Under the pieces are notes generated by a model, which saw only the letters and a program-made list of their open reading frames with translations, did no database searches and was not told the DNA's origin. The position numbers were made by a program, and so were the translations under genes. Shown piece by piece: positions 16,349-24,793 of a DNA stretch of 64,000 nucleotides (position 1 is its first letter; every line of letters begins with the position of its first letter). The stretch comes from Subdoligranulum sp. CAG:314 (GTDB taxonomy: Bacteria > Bacillota > Clostridia > Christensenellales > CAG-314): positions 36,368 to 100,367 of the forward strand of contig FR900999.1 in the NCBI GenBank assembly GCA_000437915.1. Reading direction: 5' to 3'.

Positions 16349-17035
16349 ATGAAAACAGGTATTGTCGCTCCCTCCCGACAGGAGCTTGAACCTTTTTTAA
16401 AGCGTTGCGAAAACGTAGAGGCAACAAAGCGCAGCGGTTTTGAGTTTTTTACCGCCACGCTTTTCGACAAGGAGCTGGTTTGCGTCATCTGCGGCATATG
16501 CAAAACAAACGCCGCGTGCGCTACGCAGGCGCTTTTGGACGGCTTTGACGTAAGCCGTGTGTTTCTGCTGGGCGTGTGCGGAGCAATCAGTCCCTCCCTT
16601 AAAATAAAGGACACGATAGTGTGCACCTCTGTGGCTCATCACGATGTGGAGCAAAGTATTTTGACGCAAAACGAACCGCGCTTTGCTTCGGCGGCGTTTG
16701 AGTGCGACAAAACACTGCTCAACGCCGTGCAGAGGGCGGAGCTCAACGGGCTTCCTTACGGAGTAAAGCTCGTTTACGGAAAGGAGGTTACTGGCGAGTC
16801 GTTTGTGGACAGGGACGGGCGCGAGCAAATCGTCGCGGCGCATTCCCCGTTGGGCGTCGACATGGAAACGGCGGCGGCGGCGCAGGTGTGCGCGCTCAAC
16901 CGCGTGCCTTTTCTTGCGCTGCGCACCGTGACGGACACGCCTTTTGAAAGCGGTCTGGAAGTGTTCGGCAAAAATCTTGCAAGCGCTTCGGAAATATGCG
17001 CTTTGGCTCTGTATGAAACGCTGAAACAGCTGTGA
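16349..17035 (+). CDS. mtnN: MTA/SAH nucleosidase family protein
   Basis: This 228-residue member of the nucleoside phosphorylase fold begins MKTGIVAPSRQELEPF. It contains the substrate-binding motif VDMETAAAAQVC (Glu contacting ribose) and the LALRTVTDT segment that ends with the catalytic Asp. This pattern matches 5'-methylthioadenosine/S-adenosylhomocysteine nucleosidase, which releases adenine during SAM recycling. Futalosine hydrolase is a related alternative, but no menaquinone genes are nearby. The start has a short GCGGGG upstream. Glycerate kinase follows 10 nt later. Confidence 0.8.
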   Translation: MKTGIVAPSRQELEPFLKRCENVEATKRSGFEFFTATLFDKELVCVICGICKTNAACATQALLDGFDVSRVFLLGVCGAISPSLKIKDTIVCTSVAHHDVEQSILTQNEPRFASAAFECDKTLLNAVQRAELNGLPYGVKLVYGKEVTGESFVDRDGREQIVAAHSPLGVDMETAAAAQVCALNRVPFLALRTVTDTPFESGLEVFGKNLASASEICALALYETLKQL

Positions 17036-17045
17036 CGGAGTAGAT

Positions 17046-18203
17046 ATGCACAAGGTTGTTATTGCACCAGATTCGTTCAAGGGAGTTTTGAGCGCAAGAG
17101 AGGTGTGCGACATAATCAGCTATAAAATAAACAGGCATTATCCTTTTTGCCAAATTGTCAAAGTGCCTGTCGCGGACGGAGGAGAGGGAAGTATCGAGGC
17201 TTTTCTCTGCGCAAAAAACGGAAAAAAGATTTTTTGCGACGTCAAGGGCGCAAACGGCGAAACCTTAAACTGCTATTTCGGCATTTTTGAAAAAACCGCG
17301 GTGGTGGAAGTGGCTCAGGCGGTGGGGTTGAGTCTGCCTACGCGCGCGCCCGCGCTTTCGGGTACTACCTACGGCGTGGGACAGCTTATCGGTCAGGCTG
17401 TCAAAATGGGCGTGGAAAAAATACTTCTGTGTCTTGGAGGAACAAGCACCGTGGACGCGGGCTGCGGGATGGCTGCGGCTCTCGGCGCAAAGTTTTACGA
17501 CAAGGAGTTCAGGGAATTTCTGCCTGTGGGCAAAAATCTGTGCGAAATCAGGTCGGTGGATTTTTCCGCGATGCGCCGCCTATTGGGGCTTGTCAGAATC
17601 AACGTTTTGTACGACGTGGACTGCAAGCTGTGCGGCGACGAGGGGGCGGCGGCGGTGTTCGGTCCGCAAAAGGGACTTACGCCGTCCGAAATTTCCTTTG
17701 CGGACAAAAATCTTGCTCATTTTGCCGAAGTCGTAGGTCAGGCTTGCGGCTTTCGCCCCGAAGAAATCAAAGGCGGCGGCGCGGCGGGAGGTATGGGCGC
17801 GGGTGCAAAGGCGTTTTTCAACGCCGACATGAATCGGGGCATAGACGCCGTGCTGGAAACGATAAATTTCAATTCTCTCATACGCGACGCGGATTTGATT
17901 ATTACGGGAGAGGGGCGGCTGGATTCGCAAAGCGTTTACGGCAAGGCGCTGAGCGGCGTTTGCCGCGCGGCAAAGAGGATGAACGTGCCCGTCGTGGACA
18001 TCGTGGGCGAAGTGGGTGCCGTGGACAGAGAGCAGCTTTACAGATTCGGTCTTACCGCCGTTTTCGCGCTCAACAACGATATAAGCTGCGGAAACGCCAA
18101 GGAAAAGAGTACGCTTGCCTTGTCTGCGCTTACAGACGAAATTCTCAACCTTTGGTCAATCGGTAACAGAGCGGACAACGCAAGGAGCTTTAACAAAATA
18201 TGA
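17046..18203 (+). CDS. glxK: Glycerate kinase
   Basis: This 385-residue protein of the GlxK/GarK family has the N-terminal APDSFKGVLSA motif, PVADGGEGS, LGGTSTVDAGCGM, GGGAAGGMGAG and the ITGEGRLDSQS motif. It phosphorylates glycerate to phosphoglycerate with ATP, feeding glycolysis. The stop overlaps the phosphofructokinase start by 4 nt (ATGA), so the two are coupled. No other glycerate-pathway gene is nearby. Confidence 0.92.
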   Translation: MHKVVIAPDSFKGVLSAREVCDIISYKINRHYPFCQIVKVPVADGGEGSIEAFLCAKNGKKIFCDVKGANGETLNCYFGIFEKTAVVEVAQAVGLSLPTRAPALSGTTYGVGQLIGQAVKMGVEKILLCLGGTSTVDAGCGMAAALGAKFYDKEFREFLPVGKNLCEIRSVDFSAMRRLLGLVRINVLYDVDCKLCGDEGAAAVFGPQKGLTPSEISFADKNLAHFAEVVGQACGFRPEEIKGGGAAGGMGAGAKAFFNADMNRGIDAVLETINFNSLIRDADLIITGEGRLDSQSVYGKALSGVCRAAKRMNVPVVDIVGEVGAVDREQLYRFGLTAVFALNNDISCGNAKEKSTLALSALTDEILNLWSIGNRADNARSFNKI

Positions 18204-19162
18204 AAAAAATCGCGGTGTTGACAAGCGGCGGAGACGCGCCGGGAATGAACGCCTGCATCAGGGCGGCAGTTCGTTTCGGGTTGTCACAAAACATGGAGAT
18301 GTACGGAGTCATGCGCGGGTACGAGGGGCTTTTAAAGGGCGACATATTCCGCATGTTCCGTCATTCCGTCACCGACATAATACAGCGCGGCGGCACGATT
18401 TTGAAAACCGCCCGCAGCGAAAGATTTTTCGATGAGGAAGGGCGCAAAGAGGCTCGGGACAGACTTGCCGCTCTCGGAATAGAGGGGCTGGTGGTAATCG
18501 GCGGCGACGGCAGCTTCAACGGCGCGGCAAAGCTCGCTTGCGAGACGGATATAAAGGTCGCCTGCATTCCCGGTACGATAGACAACGACTTGAATTACAC
18601 CGACTATACGTTGGGCTTCGACACGGCGGTGAACACCGTGCTGAACGCGGTAAACAACATACGCGACACCATGTCCTCCCACGACCGCGCGTGTATCGTG
18701 GAGGTTATGGGACGCAGCTGCGGAGACATTGCCCTGTTTTCGGCAATCGGCGGCGGCGCGGACGCCGTTGTAACGCCCGAAAAAGGACTTGACCTTGACG
18801 CGCTTGCCGCACAGTTGAAACAGGGCGAAAAGCTCGGAAAGTCAAGCAACATAATTTTGCTTAGCGAGGGAGTGTGCTCCGCCCAGTCTCTCAAAGAACA
18901 GCTTGCCGCCGTCACGGACATGACTTTAAGGACGGTGACTCTCGGTCACGTTCAGAGAGGAGGCTCGCCTTCGTTGAGAGACAGACTGCTTGCCGCCCGT
19001 TTCGGAGTCAAAGCAATCGAGTGTCTAATTGCGGGAAAAAAGGCGGTTGCCGTCGGCGTAAGAAACGAAGAAATCGTGGCGGACGACCTGCAAAAGGCTC
19101 TTGCTTATCCTGCGGCGGACCGAAGCGAGCTGTTTAGAGTGTGCGAAATCCTCTGCCGATAG
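18200..19162 (+). CDS. pfkA: ATP-dependent 6-phosphofructokinase
   Basis: This 320-residue enzyme has the typical bacterial PfkA length. It contains TSGGDAPGMNA at the start, GGDGSFNG (Gly after GGD, the ATP rather than pyrophosphate type), the catalytic PGTIDNDL and GHVQRGGSPSLRDRL. It commits fructose-6-phosphate to glycolysis. It ends with a rare TAG stop; a TGA follows seven codons later in frame. The product end (CEILCR) is natural for the family. It overlaps glycerate kinase by 4 nt. Confidence 0.96.
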   Translation: MKKIAVLTSGGDAPGMNACIRAAVRFGLSQNMEMYGVMRGYEGLLKGDIFRMFRHSVTDIIQRGGTILKTARSERFFDEEGRKEARDRLAALGIEGLVVIGGDGSFNGAAKLACETDIKVACIPGTIDNDLNYTDYTLGFDTAVNTVLNAVNNIRDTMSSHDRACIVEVMGRSCGDIALFSAIGGGADAVVTPEKGLDLDALAAQLKQGEKLGKSSNIILLSEGVCSAQSLKEQLAAVTDMTLRTVTLGHVQRGGSPSLRDRLLAARFGVKAIECLIAGKKAVAVGVRNEEIVADDLQKALAYPAADRSELFRVCEILCR

Positions 19163-19182
19163 AACATGAAAGGACAAGACAA

Positions 19183-20316
19183 ATGAAAAATTCGACATAC
19201 ATTGCCGATATGCTTTACAGATACGCCCGAAAGCGTCCTTTGAGACTGCATATGCCGGGACACAAGGGACGTATGGGCAAGGATATATTCGACTCCCGTT
19301 TGGATATAACGGAGCTGGGCTTTTCCGACGATTTGCGAAACCCGAACGGGGCGATTCTCGAAAGCGAAGGGCTTTGCGCGAGGCTTTACAAAACCAAGCG
19401 CGCGCTGTACACGGTAGGCGGAGCGACGAGCGGCGTTCACGCGTTTGTAGCTGTCTCAAAGGGAAAAATTCTTACCGACTCCTCCTGCCACGTGTCGGTG
19501 GACAACGCCGCCGAAATTTTCGGAAAAACGCTTGTAAAGCTGGAAAAACCCAAATTTTCCGCGCTGAGTTTGGATGATGTAAAGCGGGCGATAGACAACG
19601 ACGGCGAAATAGGCACGGTGCTTTTGACGAGTCCCGACTATTTCGGCTTGTGCGCTCCTCTTGAAAAAATACGCGACTATCTTGCCGAAAAAAATATCAT
19701 GTTTTTTGTGGACGGGGCGCACGGCGCGCATTTCGGTCTGGACGACGAACATCTGCCCGCTTGCCCCGCGAAATTTTGCGACGCGGCGGTGGTGTCCTGT
19801 CACAAGACGCTTCCCGCGCCTACCCAAACGGCGGCAATCCTGACAAACAGCGATATTTTGGCGGACGAGCTTAAAAAAAAGCTGAATATGCTCTGCACCA
19901 CAAGTCCGAGTTACATTCTTCTTGCAGGGCTTGACAGAGCAATCGCCTATTGCGGCGAGCGTGCGCAAAAAAGGCTTGCAGAGCTTTACTATTGGCTGCT
20001 GGTGTTGAAATTCAGGCTTGCGCTTCTTGACGTGCCCGTGCTGGAAAACGACGACTTCACGCGAATAGTCATGGACATGAGCGTGTGGGGAGTATCGGGG
20101 AAAGCCGTCTTTGAATATCTGTGCAAAAAAAATATTTTCGCGGAAATGTACTGCGACGACAAGGTGGTGCTGTTGTTTTCCATGAAAAACGACAGATGGG
20201 ACGTAAGGCGGGTAATAAACGCAATGTCGCGTCTGTCAAAAAACAAGCCCCCCAAGGAAAAAGCGACGGGTACGGGACCGTTTGAATATCCGACAAAAGA
20301 GCAAAATCAATTATGA
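19183..20316 (+). CDS. Orn/Lys/Arg decarboxylase family protein (YaaO-like)
   Basis: This 377-residue PLP-dependent fold-type I enzyme has LHMPGHKGRMGKD near the N-terminus, VDGAHGAHFG and the PLP lysine at about residue 208 in SCHKTLPAPTQ. I place the start at ATG 19183, behind AAAGGAC, rather than the in-frame ATG at 19141 inside pfkA. It is shorter than classic arginine or lysine decarboxylases (about 480-490), as is common for yaaO-like genes beside tmk. The substrate is not resolvable. The stop overlaps tmk by 4 nt. Confidence 0.88.
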   Translation: MKNSTYIADMLYRYARKRPLRLHMPGHKGRMGKDIFDSRLDITELGFSDDLRNPNGAILESEGLCARLYKTKRALYTVGGATSGVHAFVAVSKGKILTDSSCHVSVDNAAEIFGKTLVKLEKPKFSALSLDDVKRAIDNDGEIGTVLLTSPDYFGLCAPLEKIRDYLAEKNIMFFVDGAHGAHFGLDDEHLPACPAKFCDAAVVSCHKTLPAPTQTAAILTNSDILADELKKKLNMLCTTSPSYILLAGLDRAIAYCGERAQKRLAELYYWLLVLKFRLALLDVPVLENDDFTRIVMDMSVWGVSGKAVFEYLCKKNIFAEMYCDDKVVLLFSMKNDRWDVRRVINAMSRLSKNKPPKEKATGTGPFEYPTKEQNQL

Positions 20317-20933
20317 ACAAATTTGTTACATTCGAGGGCTGCGACGGCGTGGGAAAAACGGCGCAGCTCAAAAAGCTGAAAATTTACTGCGACGCCTTTA
20401 AGCCCGACGTCGTTTTTACGAGAGAGCCGGGCGGGAGCGCAGTGGCTGAAAAAATCAGGGGAGTCATACTGGACGCGGGCAACGCGGGCATGACGGATAT
20501 GTGCGAAGCGTTTTTGTACGCCGCCGCGCGCGCCCAACACTTGAACGATATTGTGCTGCCCGCGCTCAAAGCGGGAAAAACCGTTTTCTGCGACAGGTAT
20601 GTGGATTCTTCTCTGGCTTATCAGGGAGCGGGGCGCGGTTTGGGCATAGAGCGCGTGTGGCGTCTTAACCTGTTGGCGACGGACGGAGTTATGCCCGAAT
20701 GCACCGTTTTTTTCGATTTGCCTCCCGACAAATGCTTTGAACGAAAGGGCGGCGCGGACTGCTCTGACAGAATCGAAACGGGCGGAAGGGATTTTCATAT
20801 GAGAATTTACGACGGTTACAGAGAGCTTGCCGCGCGTTGGCCCGAAAGATTCGAGGTTGTGGACGCTTCGGGAACGATTGACGAAATTTTCTCCGACCTG
20901 ACGGCACGTCTCAAAAAACGCGGAGTTTTGTAA
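20313..20933 (+). CDS. tmk: Thymidylate kinase
   Basis: This 206-residue kinase has the P-loop FEGCDGVGKTAQ at residues 7-18, the DR(Y/H) motif in VFCDRYVDSSLAYQG and a lid region (CFERKGGADCSDRIE). It converts dTMP to dTDP for DNA synthesis. The usual P-loop Leu/Ile-Asp is replaced by Cys-Asp, which should be tolerated. It overlaps both neighbours slightly, in the conserved tmk-holB order. Confidence 0.94.
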   Translation: MNKFVTFEGCDGVGKTAQLKKLKIYCDAFKPDVVFTREPGGSAVAEKIRGVILDAGNAGMTDMCEAFLYAAARAQHLNDIVLPALKAGKTVFCDRYVDSSLAYQGAGRGLGIERVWRLNLLATDGVMPECTVFFDLPPDKCFERKGGADCSDRIETGGRDFHMRIYDGYRELAARWPERFEVVDASGTIDEIFSDLTARLKKRGVL

Positions 20934-21922
20934 TGGACGGAGTGGTCATGGATTTTCTGCTTTCGGACGCCATTTTCGGCGAGCTTAGAAAGCAGTTCGG
21001 AGAGTCGCGCGCGGCGCACGCTTTTCTTTTGGAGTGTCCCGACGCTTATTTGCGGAGGGACGCGTTAAGACTTCTTTCGGCTTTTGCAGTCTGCCGCGAC
21101 GGCGGCTGTCTTGTTTGCCCCGATTGCAGACGCGCGCTCAAAGGCGTGCACTGCGACGTAAAGTTTCTGCCCTTTGACGCGGAAAAGGGAAAAATCACCG
21201 TCGCGGACACGGACAAGCTGATTGAAGACGTGCCGCTCAGACCTCTTAACGCAAAGAACAAGGCTTATCTGTTGGACGCTTCTTTAAGCGCGGGACGGGA
21301 GGAGTGGCAGAACAAGCTTTTGAAAACATTGGAGGAGCCGCCTGAAAACACCTTTATTTTTATTGCGACGGCAAACGCGGAATCTCTTTTGCAGACGGTA
21401 AAAAGCCGTTGCGAAATTTTGCGAATAGGCGGCATGGAAAAAGAGAAAATTTTCGACGCGCTTTGCTCGCGCGGCATTGACGAAAAAACCGCGCGTTTTG
21501 CTTCGGGCATTTGCGGCGGGCAGCTTTCCAAGGCGGTTGCAGTTGCGGAAGACAAGAAATTCATCGATACCGCGCGTTTTGCAGTCGATTTTTTCGCAAG
21601 GCTTAAAAACACCAAAAAAACTCCGCCGTTTATTGCGGAGCTAAACAGGAGAAAGGACTCCGCCTTGCTTTTTTACGAAATGGCGGAGTTGATTATGAGG
21701 GACGCGGCGGCGATTTCCTGCGGTTTGGAAACCGCGTTGCCCGACGAGTTCAAGGAGCAGCTTGAAGTCATTGCCGCGGATTATTCGCCCGAAGCAGCCG
21801 CAAGCGCGGTCGGGCATATAGAATACGCCAAGCGCAGAACGGACAGCGGAGGAAACTTTGCGGTTGTCGCGGACGAGCTTGTTTTGAAAATATTGGAGGA
21901 CAAATACAGATGCCGGAGATAA
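20933..21922 (+). CDS. holB: DNA polymerase III delta' subunit
   Basis: This 329-residue clamp-loader protein has a zinc module with Cys54, Cys59, Cys62 and Cys65 (CRDGGCLVCPDC). LLKTLEEPPENTFIFIATAN and LLQTVKSRCEILRI, the sensor and SRC arginine-finger motifs, follow. There is no Walker A, as expected for delta' rather than gamma/tau. The ATG shares one base with the tmk stop. A second ATG at 20948 is possible. The 3' end overlaps yaaT by 13 nt. Confidence 0.9.
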   Translation: MDGVVMDFLLSDAIFGELRKQFGESRAAHAFLLECPDAYLRRDALRLLSAFAVCRDGGCLVCPDCRRALKGVHCDVKFLPFDAEKGKITVADTDKLIEDVPLRPLNAKNKAYLLDASLSAGREEWQNKLLKTLEEPPENTFIFIATANAESLLQTVKSRCEILRIGGMEKEKIFDALCSRGIDEKTARFASGICGGQLSKAVAVAEDKKFIDTARFAVDFFARLKNTKKTPPFIAELNRRKDSALLFYEMAELIMRDAAAISCGLETALPDEFKEQLEVIAADYSPEAAASAVGHIEYAKRRTDSGGNFAVVADELVLKILEDKYRCRR

Positions 21923-22779
21923 TAGGCGTTAAATTCAGAACGGTGGGCAAGGTATATTATTTTGCTCCGAACGATATAGCTTTCGAGGTAGGCGACGGCG
22001 CGATAGTGGAGACGGCGCGCGGATTGGAATACGGCGACGTCGTGACTGCAAACAAGGAAGTCCCGCAAAGCGAAATCGTGGGTACGTTGAAGCCCGTCGT
22101 GCGCAAAGCAAACGCCAAGGACAAGGAAAAGCATTTAAAAAACGAAAAACGCAAGGCGGAGTGCATGGTCAAGGCACGGGAAAAGATAGAAGAGCGCAAG
22201 CTTGACATGAAGTTGAAAGATGTGGAGTTTACTTTCGACGGCAGCAAAATCATATTTTATTTTTCGTCGGAGTCGCGCGTGGATTTCAGAGAGCTTGTAA
22301 AGGACCTTGCGTCTATTTTCCACGCGAGAATAGAACTCAGACAAATAGGCATAAGGGACGAAACAAAAATGTTGGGAGGACTCGGTCCGTGCGGCAGAGC
22401 GTGCTGCTGCAATCAGTTTCTCAAGGATTTCGAGCGCGTGTCGATAAAAATGGCGAAAACTCAGGGGCTTTCGCTCAATCCCGCAAAAATCAGCGGTCTT
22501 TGCGGCAGACTCATGTGCTGTCTCAAATACGAAAACAATCATTATACGGAAACCGCAAGACTTATGCCCAAGGTGGGCAGCGAGGTGGTTACGCCCGACG
22601 GACGCGCCCGCGTTGAAAGCGTGAATCTGCTTAAAAAGAGCGTGCTTGTGAAAATCGTGAACGGCGACGCGGTGGAGTTCAAAACTTTCGACGTCGCCGA
22701 CGTAAAGGCAAAAAAGACCATAGCCGAGGACGTGGACGACACGGTTGCCGACGAAGAAATTAAATCGATTTTGGATTGA
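21910..22779 (+). CDS. yaaT: PSP1/YaaT (RicT) family protein
   Basis: This 289-residue protein has the PSP1 domain and the clustered cysteines of RicT: GPCGRACCCNQF and, about 40 residues later, GLCGRLMCCLKYE. In B. subtilis RicT partners RicA/RicF, binds [4Fe-4S] clusters and affects RNase Y-dependent mRNA processing and sporulation. RicA (YmcA) and RicF (YlbF) are not in the window. It overlaps holB by 13 nt. Confidence 0.93.
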   Translation: MPEIIGVKFRTVGKVYYFAPNDIAFEVGDGAIVETARGLEYGDVVTANKEVPQSEIVGTLKPVVRKANAKDKEKHLKNEKRKAECMVKAREKIEERKLDMKLKDVEFTFDGSKIIFYFSSESRVDFRELVKDLASIFHARIELRQIGIRDETKMLGGLGPCGRACCCNQFLKDFERVSIKMAKTQGLSLNPAKISGLCGRLMCCLKYENNHYTETARLMPKVGSEVVTPDGRARVESVNLLKKSVLVKIVNGDAVEFKTFDVADVKAKKTIAEDVDDTVADEEIKSILD

Positions 22780-22785
22780 TTTTTG

Positions 22786-22814
22786 TTGACATTTGAAATG
22801 CTCGGCATTATAAT
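22786..22814 (+). promoter_or_regulatory. Full-consensus promoter of the ferredoxin gene
   Basis: TTGACA (22786-22791), a 17-bp spacer and TATAAT (22809-22814) exactly match the housekeeping consensus. This predicts very strong constitutive expression. Confidence 0.85.
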
Positions 22815-22850
22815 ATCCGTACAAAGTATTTTTACAAGGAGATACGTATT

Positions 22851-23021
22851 ATGGCTTACAAAATCGGTTCTGAGTGCATTTCTTGCGGTAGCTGTCAGGC
22901 TACCTGCCCCGTCGGCGCAATCAGTCAGGGTGCGGATAAATTCGAGATAAATCCCGAAGTTTGCATCAGCTGCGGAGCGTGCGCCGCACAGTGCCCCGTG
23001 AGCGCAATCAGCGAGGAATAA
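22851..23021 (+). CDS. fer: 2[4Fe-4S] ferredoxin
   Basis: This 56-residue clostridial ferredoxin has two CxxCxxCxxxCP motifs: CISCGSCQATCPVG and CISCGACAAQCPVS. It is a soluble low-potential electron carrier and the plausible partner of the Etf/acyl-CoA dehydrogenase and of hydrogenase or pyruvate oxidoreductase elsewhere. AAGGAG precedes the ATG. It is a stand-alone unit with a perfect-consensus promoter and its own terminator, inserted in the otherwise conserved yaaT-yabB interval. Confidence 0.95.
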   Translation: MAYKIGSECISCGSCQATCPVGAISQGADKFEINPEVCISCGACAAQCPVSAISEE

Positions 23022-23030
23022 CACGGTTTT

Positions 23031-23057
23031 AAAGTCCGCCTAGTGGCGGACTTTTTT
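23031..23057 (+). terminator. Terminator after ferredoxin
   Basis: AAAGTCCGCC (23031-23040) pairs with GGCGGACTTT (23045-23054) around TAGT, followed by T's. Confidence 0.85.
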
Positions 23058-23083
23058 ATTGCCTCAAAACAGCCGACGCGCTG

Positions 23084-23113
23084 TTGACCTGTCCTGCAAA
23101 AAAATGTTATAAT
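23084..23113 (+). promoter_or_regulatory. Promoter giving a leaderless trmN6-like mRNA
   Basis: TTGACC (23084-23089) and TATAAT (23108-23113) have an 18-bp spacer. The ATG begins 7 bp after the -10, at the expected transcription start. Confidence 0.65.
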
Positions 23114-23119
23114 CGATTT

Positions 23120-23851
23120 ATGAACAATTTGAAGCCGGACGAAAGAATAGAGGATTTGCAGTACGGAGGGCTTAAAATAATACAGAGCGCGTCGGAGTAC
23201 CGTTTTACGACCGACGCCGTTCTGCTTGCAAACTTCGTCAGAGGCGCCAAGGGCAAAACGGTGGTGGAGCTTGGCGCGGGCTGCGGAGTCATATCGGTGC
23301 TGATTTCAAAAAAGCAGCGTCCCGCAAGACTTGTCGCCGTGGAAATACAGCCTGTCATGTACGACCTTTTGGAACGCAACGTAAAGCTCAACGGACTTGA
23401 CATAGAGACCGTTTGCGCGGATATGCGCGACGCCGAAAATTTTGTAAACGGCGCGGACATTGTCGTATGCAATCCTCCGTACCGCGCATTGAACAGCGGC
23501 GAGGGGCAAATCAAGGAAAGTATAAAAAACTGTCGGCACGAAACACTGATAGACCTTTTCGGAGCGGCGGGGGCTGCGTCGTCCGTTCTGAGGTTTAACG
23601 GAAGCTTTTTTCTCGTGCATCAGGCGGAGCGCTTTGCGGACGTGGCTTGCGCCTTGCGCGCCAACGGAATGGAGCTAAAAGAGGCGTGCCTGATTAAGTC
23701 ATTTTCGGGACAAGTCCCCAAGCTCGCTCTGTTTAAAGCCGTCAAAGGAGGTAAGGTGGGGTTAAAATGGCTTCCCGACCTTGTGGTGTTTGACGAGAAC
23801 GGCGGCTACACGCCCACCGTCAGACGCTTGTACGCAATGGACGAACAGTAA
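23120..23851 (+). CDS. tRNA1(Val) adenine-N6 methyltransferase-like protein
   Basis: This 243-residue class I SAM methyltransferase is of the TrmN6/YabB type. It has RFTTDAVLLANFV, the SAM motif VELGAGCGVIS and the catalytic NPPY (VVCNPPYRALNSGEG), typical of N6-adenine methylation. I start at ATG 23120; the in-frame ATG at 23084 lies upstream of the promoter's -10. No ribosome-binding site precedes it and the -10 is 7 nt away, implying a leaderless message. rsmI follows, as in Bacillus. Confidence 0.88.
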   Translation: MNNLKPDERIEDLQYGGLKIIQSASEYRFTTDAVLLANFVRGAKGKTVVELGAGCGVISVLISKKQRPARLVAVEIQPVMYDLLERNVKLNGLDIETVCADMRDAENFVNGADIVVCNPPYRALNSGEGQIKESIKNCRHETLIDLFGAAGAASSVLRFNGSFFLVHQAERFADVACALRANGMELKEACLIKSFSGQVPKLALFKAVKGGKVGLKWLPDLVVFDENGGYTPTVRRLYAMDEQ

Positions 23852-23864
23852 GGAGGAAATTTTT

Positions 23865-24671
23865 TTGGTTTATTTCGTAGCGACGCCTATCGGAAATCTC
23901 GGGGAAATAACGTCCCGAGCGACGGAGGTTTTGAAGTCTGCGGACGTGGTTTACTGCGAGGACACGCGCCGCAGCGCTCTTTTGTTGAAGCATATAGGCT
24001 CGTCGGCTCCGACAAGGAGCTACCACAAATTCAACGAGGAGCAGCGCTTAAAAGAAATTTTGCAAGCGGCGCGCGAAGGAAAGAACATTGCGATTGTTTC
24101 CGACGCGGGTATGCCGTGCGTTTCCGACCCGGGACGCGTTTTGGTAAACGCTCTGATTGAAGACGGCTTAAAGTATACCGTCGTCAGCGGAGCAAGCGCG
24201 TTTCTCAACGCTTTTGTTTTGAGCGGCTTTGCCGCGCCTTTTACCTTTGTCGGTTTTCTGCCCGAAAAAAAAGTTGACAGAGAAAGACTTATGCAAAGAG
24301 TTGCGTCCTTGTCCGCAATGATTTTTTACGCGGCGCCTCACGACGTCAACGAAAATCTCGGTTATCTGTACGAAAGGTTGGGAGACAGGAGAGTTGCGGT
24401 AATAAAAGAAATAAGCAAAATTCACGAAAAAGTGACTTTTTTCAATCTGTCCGAAGCGCGCGTCGAGGAGCCTCGCGGCGAATACGTGTTGGTGACGGAC
24501 GGTGCAAATGAGGAAAACGCGCTCAACGGTTTAAGCGTGGAGGAGCACGTTTCGTTCTATGCGGACAAGGGCATGAGCAAAATGGAAGCAATCAAACAGA
24601 CTGCAAAAGACAGGGGCACGAGCAAGAACGAAATCTACAAACTCTTTTTCAACAAAGACGAAAACGATTGA
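23865..24671 (+). CDS. rsmI: 16S rRNA 2'-O-ribose methyltransferase RsmI
   Basis: This 268-residue tetrapyrrole-methylase-fold enzyme has VATPIGNLGEIT, YCEDTRRSALLL, IVSDAGMPCVSDPG and VVSGASAFLNAFVLSG. It methylates C1402 of 16S rRNA. The start is a TTG at 23865, chosen because AGGAGG lies 8 nt upstream and the family begins at exactly this residue (VYFVATPIG). An ATG further upstream lies inside the previous gene. The C-terminus carries the usual KNEIYKLF helix. Confidence 0.93.
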   Translation: MVYFVATPIGNLGEITSRATEVLKSADVVYCEDTRRSALLLKHIGSSAPTRSYHKFNEEQRLKEILQAAREGKNIAIVSDAGMPCVSDPGRVLVNALIEDGLKYTVVSGASAFLNAFVLSGFAAPFTFVGFLPEKKVDRERLMQRVASLSAMIFYAAPHDVNENLGYLYERLGDRRVAVIKEISKIHEKVTFFNLSEARVEEPRGEYVLVTDGANEENALNGLSVEEHVSFYADKGMSKMEAIKQTAKDRGTSKNEIYKLFFNKDEND

Positions 24672-24757
24672 AACGCAAACGGCAACACGGTTCGACAAAG
24701 AAAGACACGAGGAGAAAAACTGTGTTTTCAGTCTTGAAAATCAAGGCTTGATTGCAC

Positions 24758-24786
24758 TTGCAAAAATACAGGCGCTTTGATATAAT
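24758..24786 (+). promoter_or_regulatory. Promoter giving a leaderless mRNA
   Basis: TTGCAA (24758-24763) and TATAAT (24781-24786) have a 17-bp spacer. The ATG is 7 bp after the -10. Confidence 0.6.
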
Positions 24787-24793
24787 TTAACAA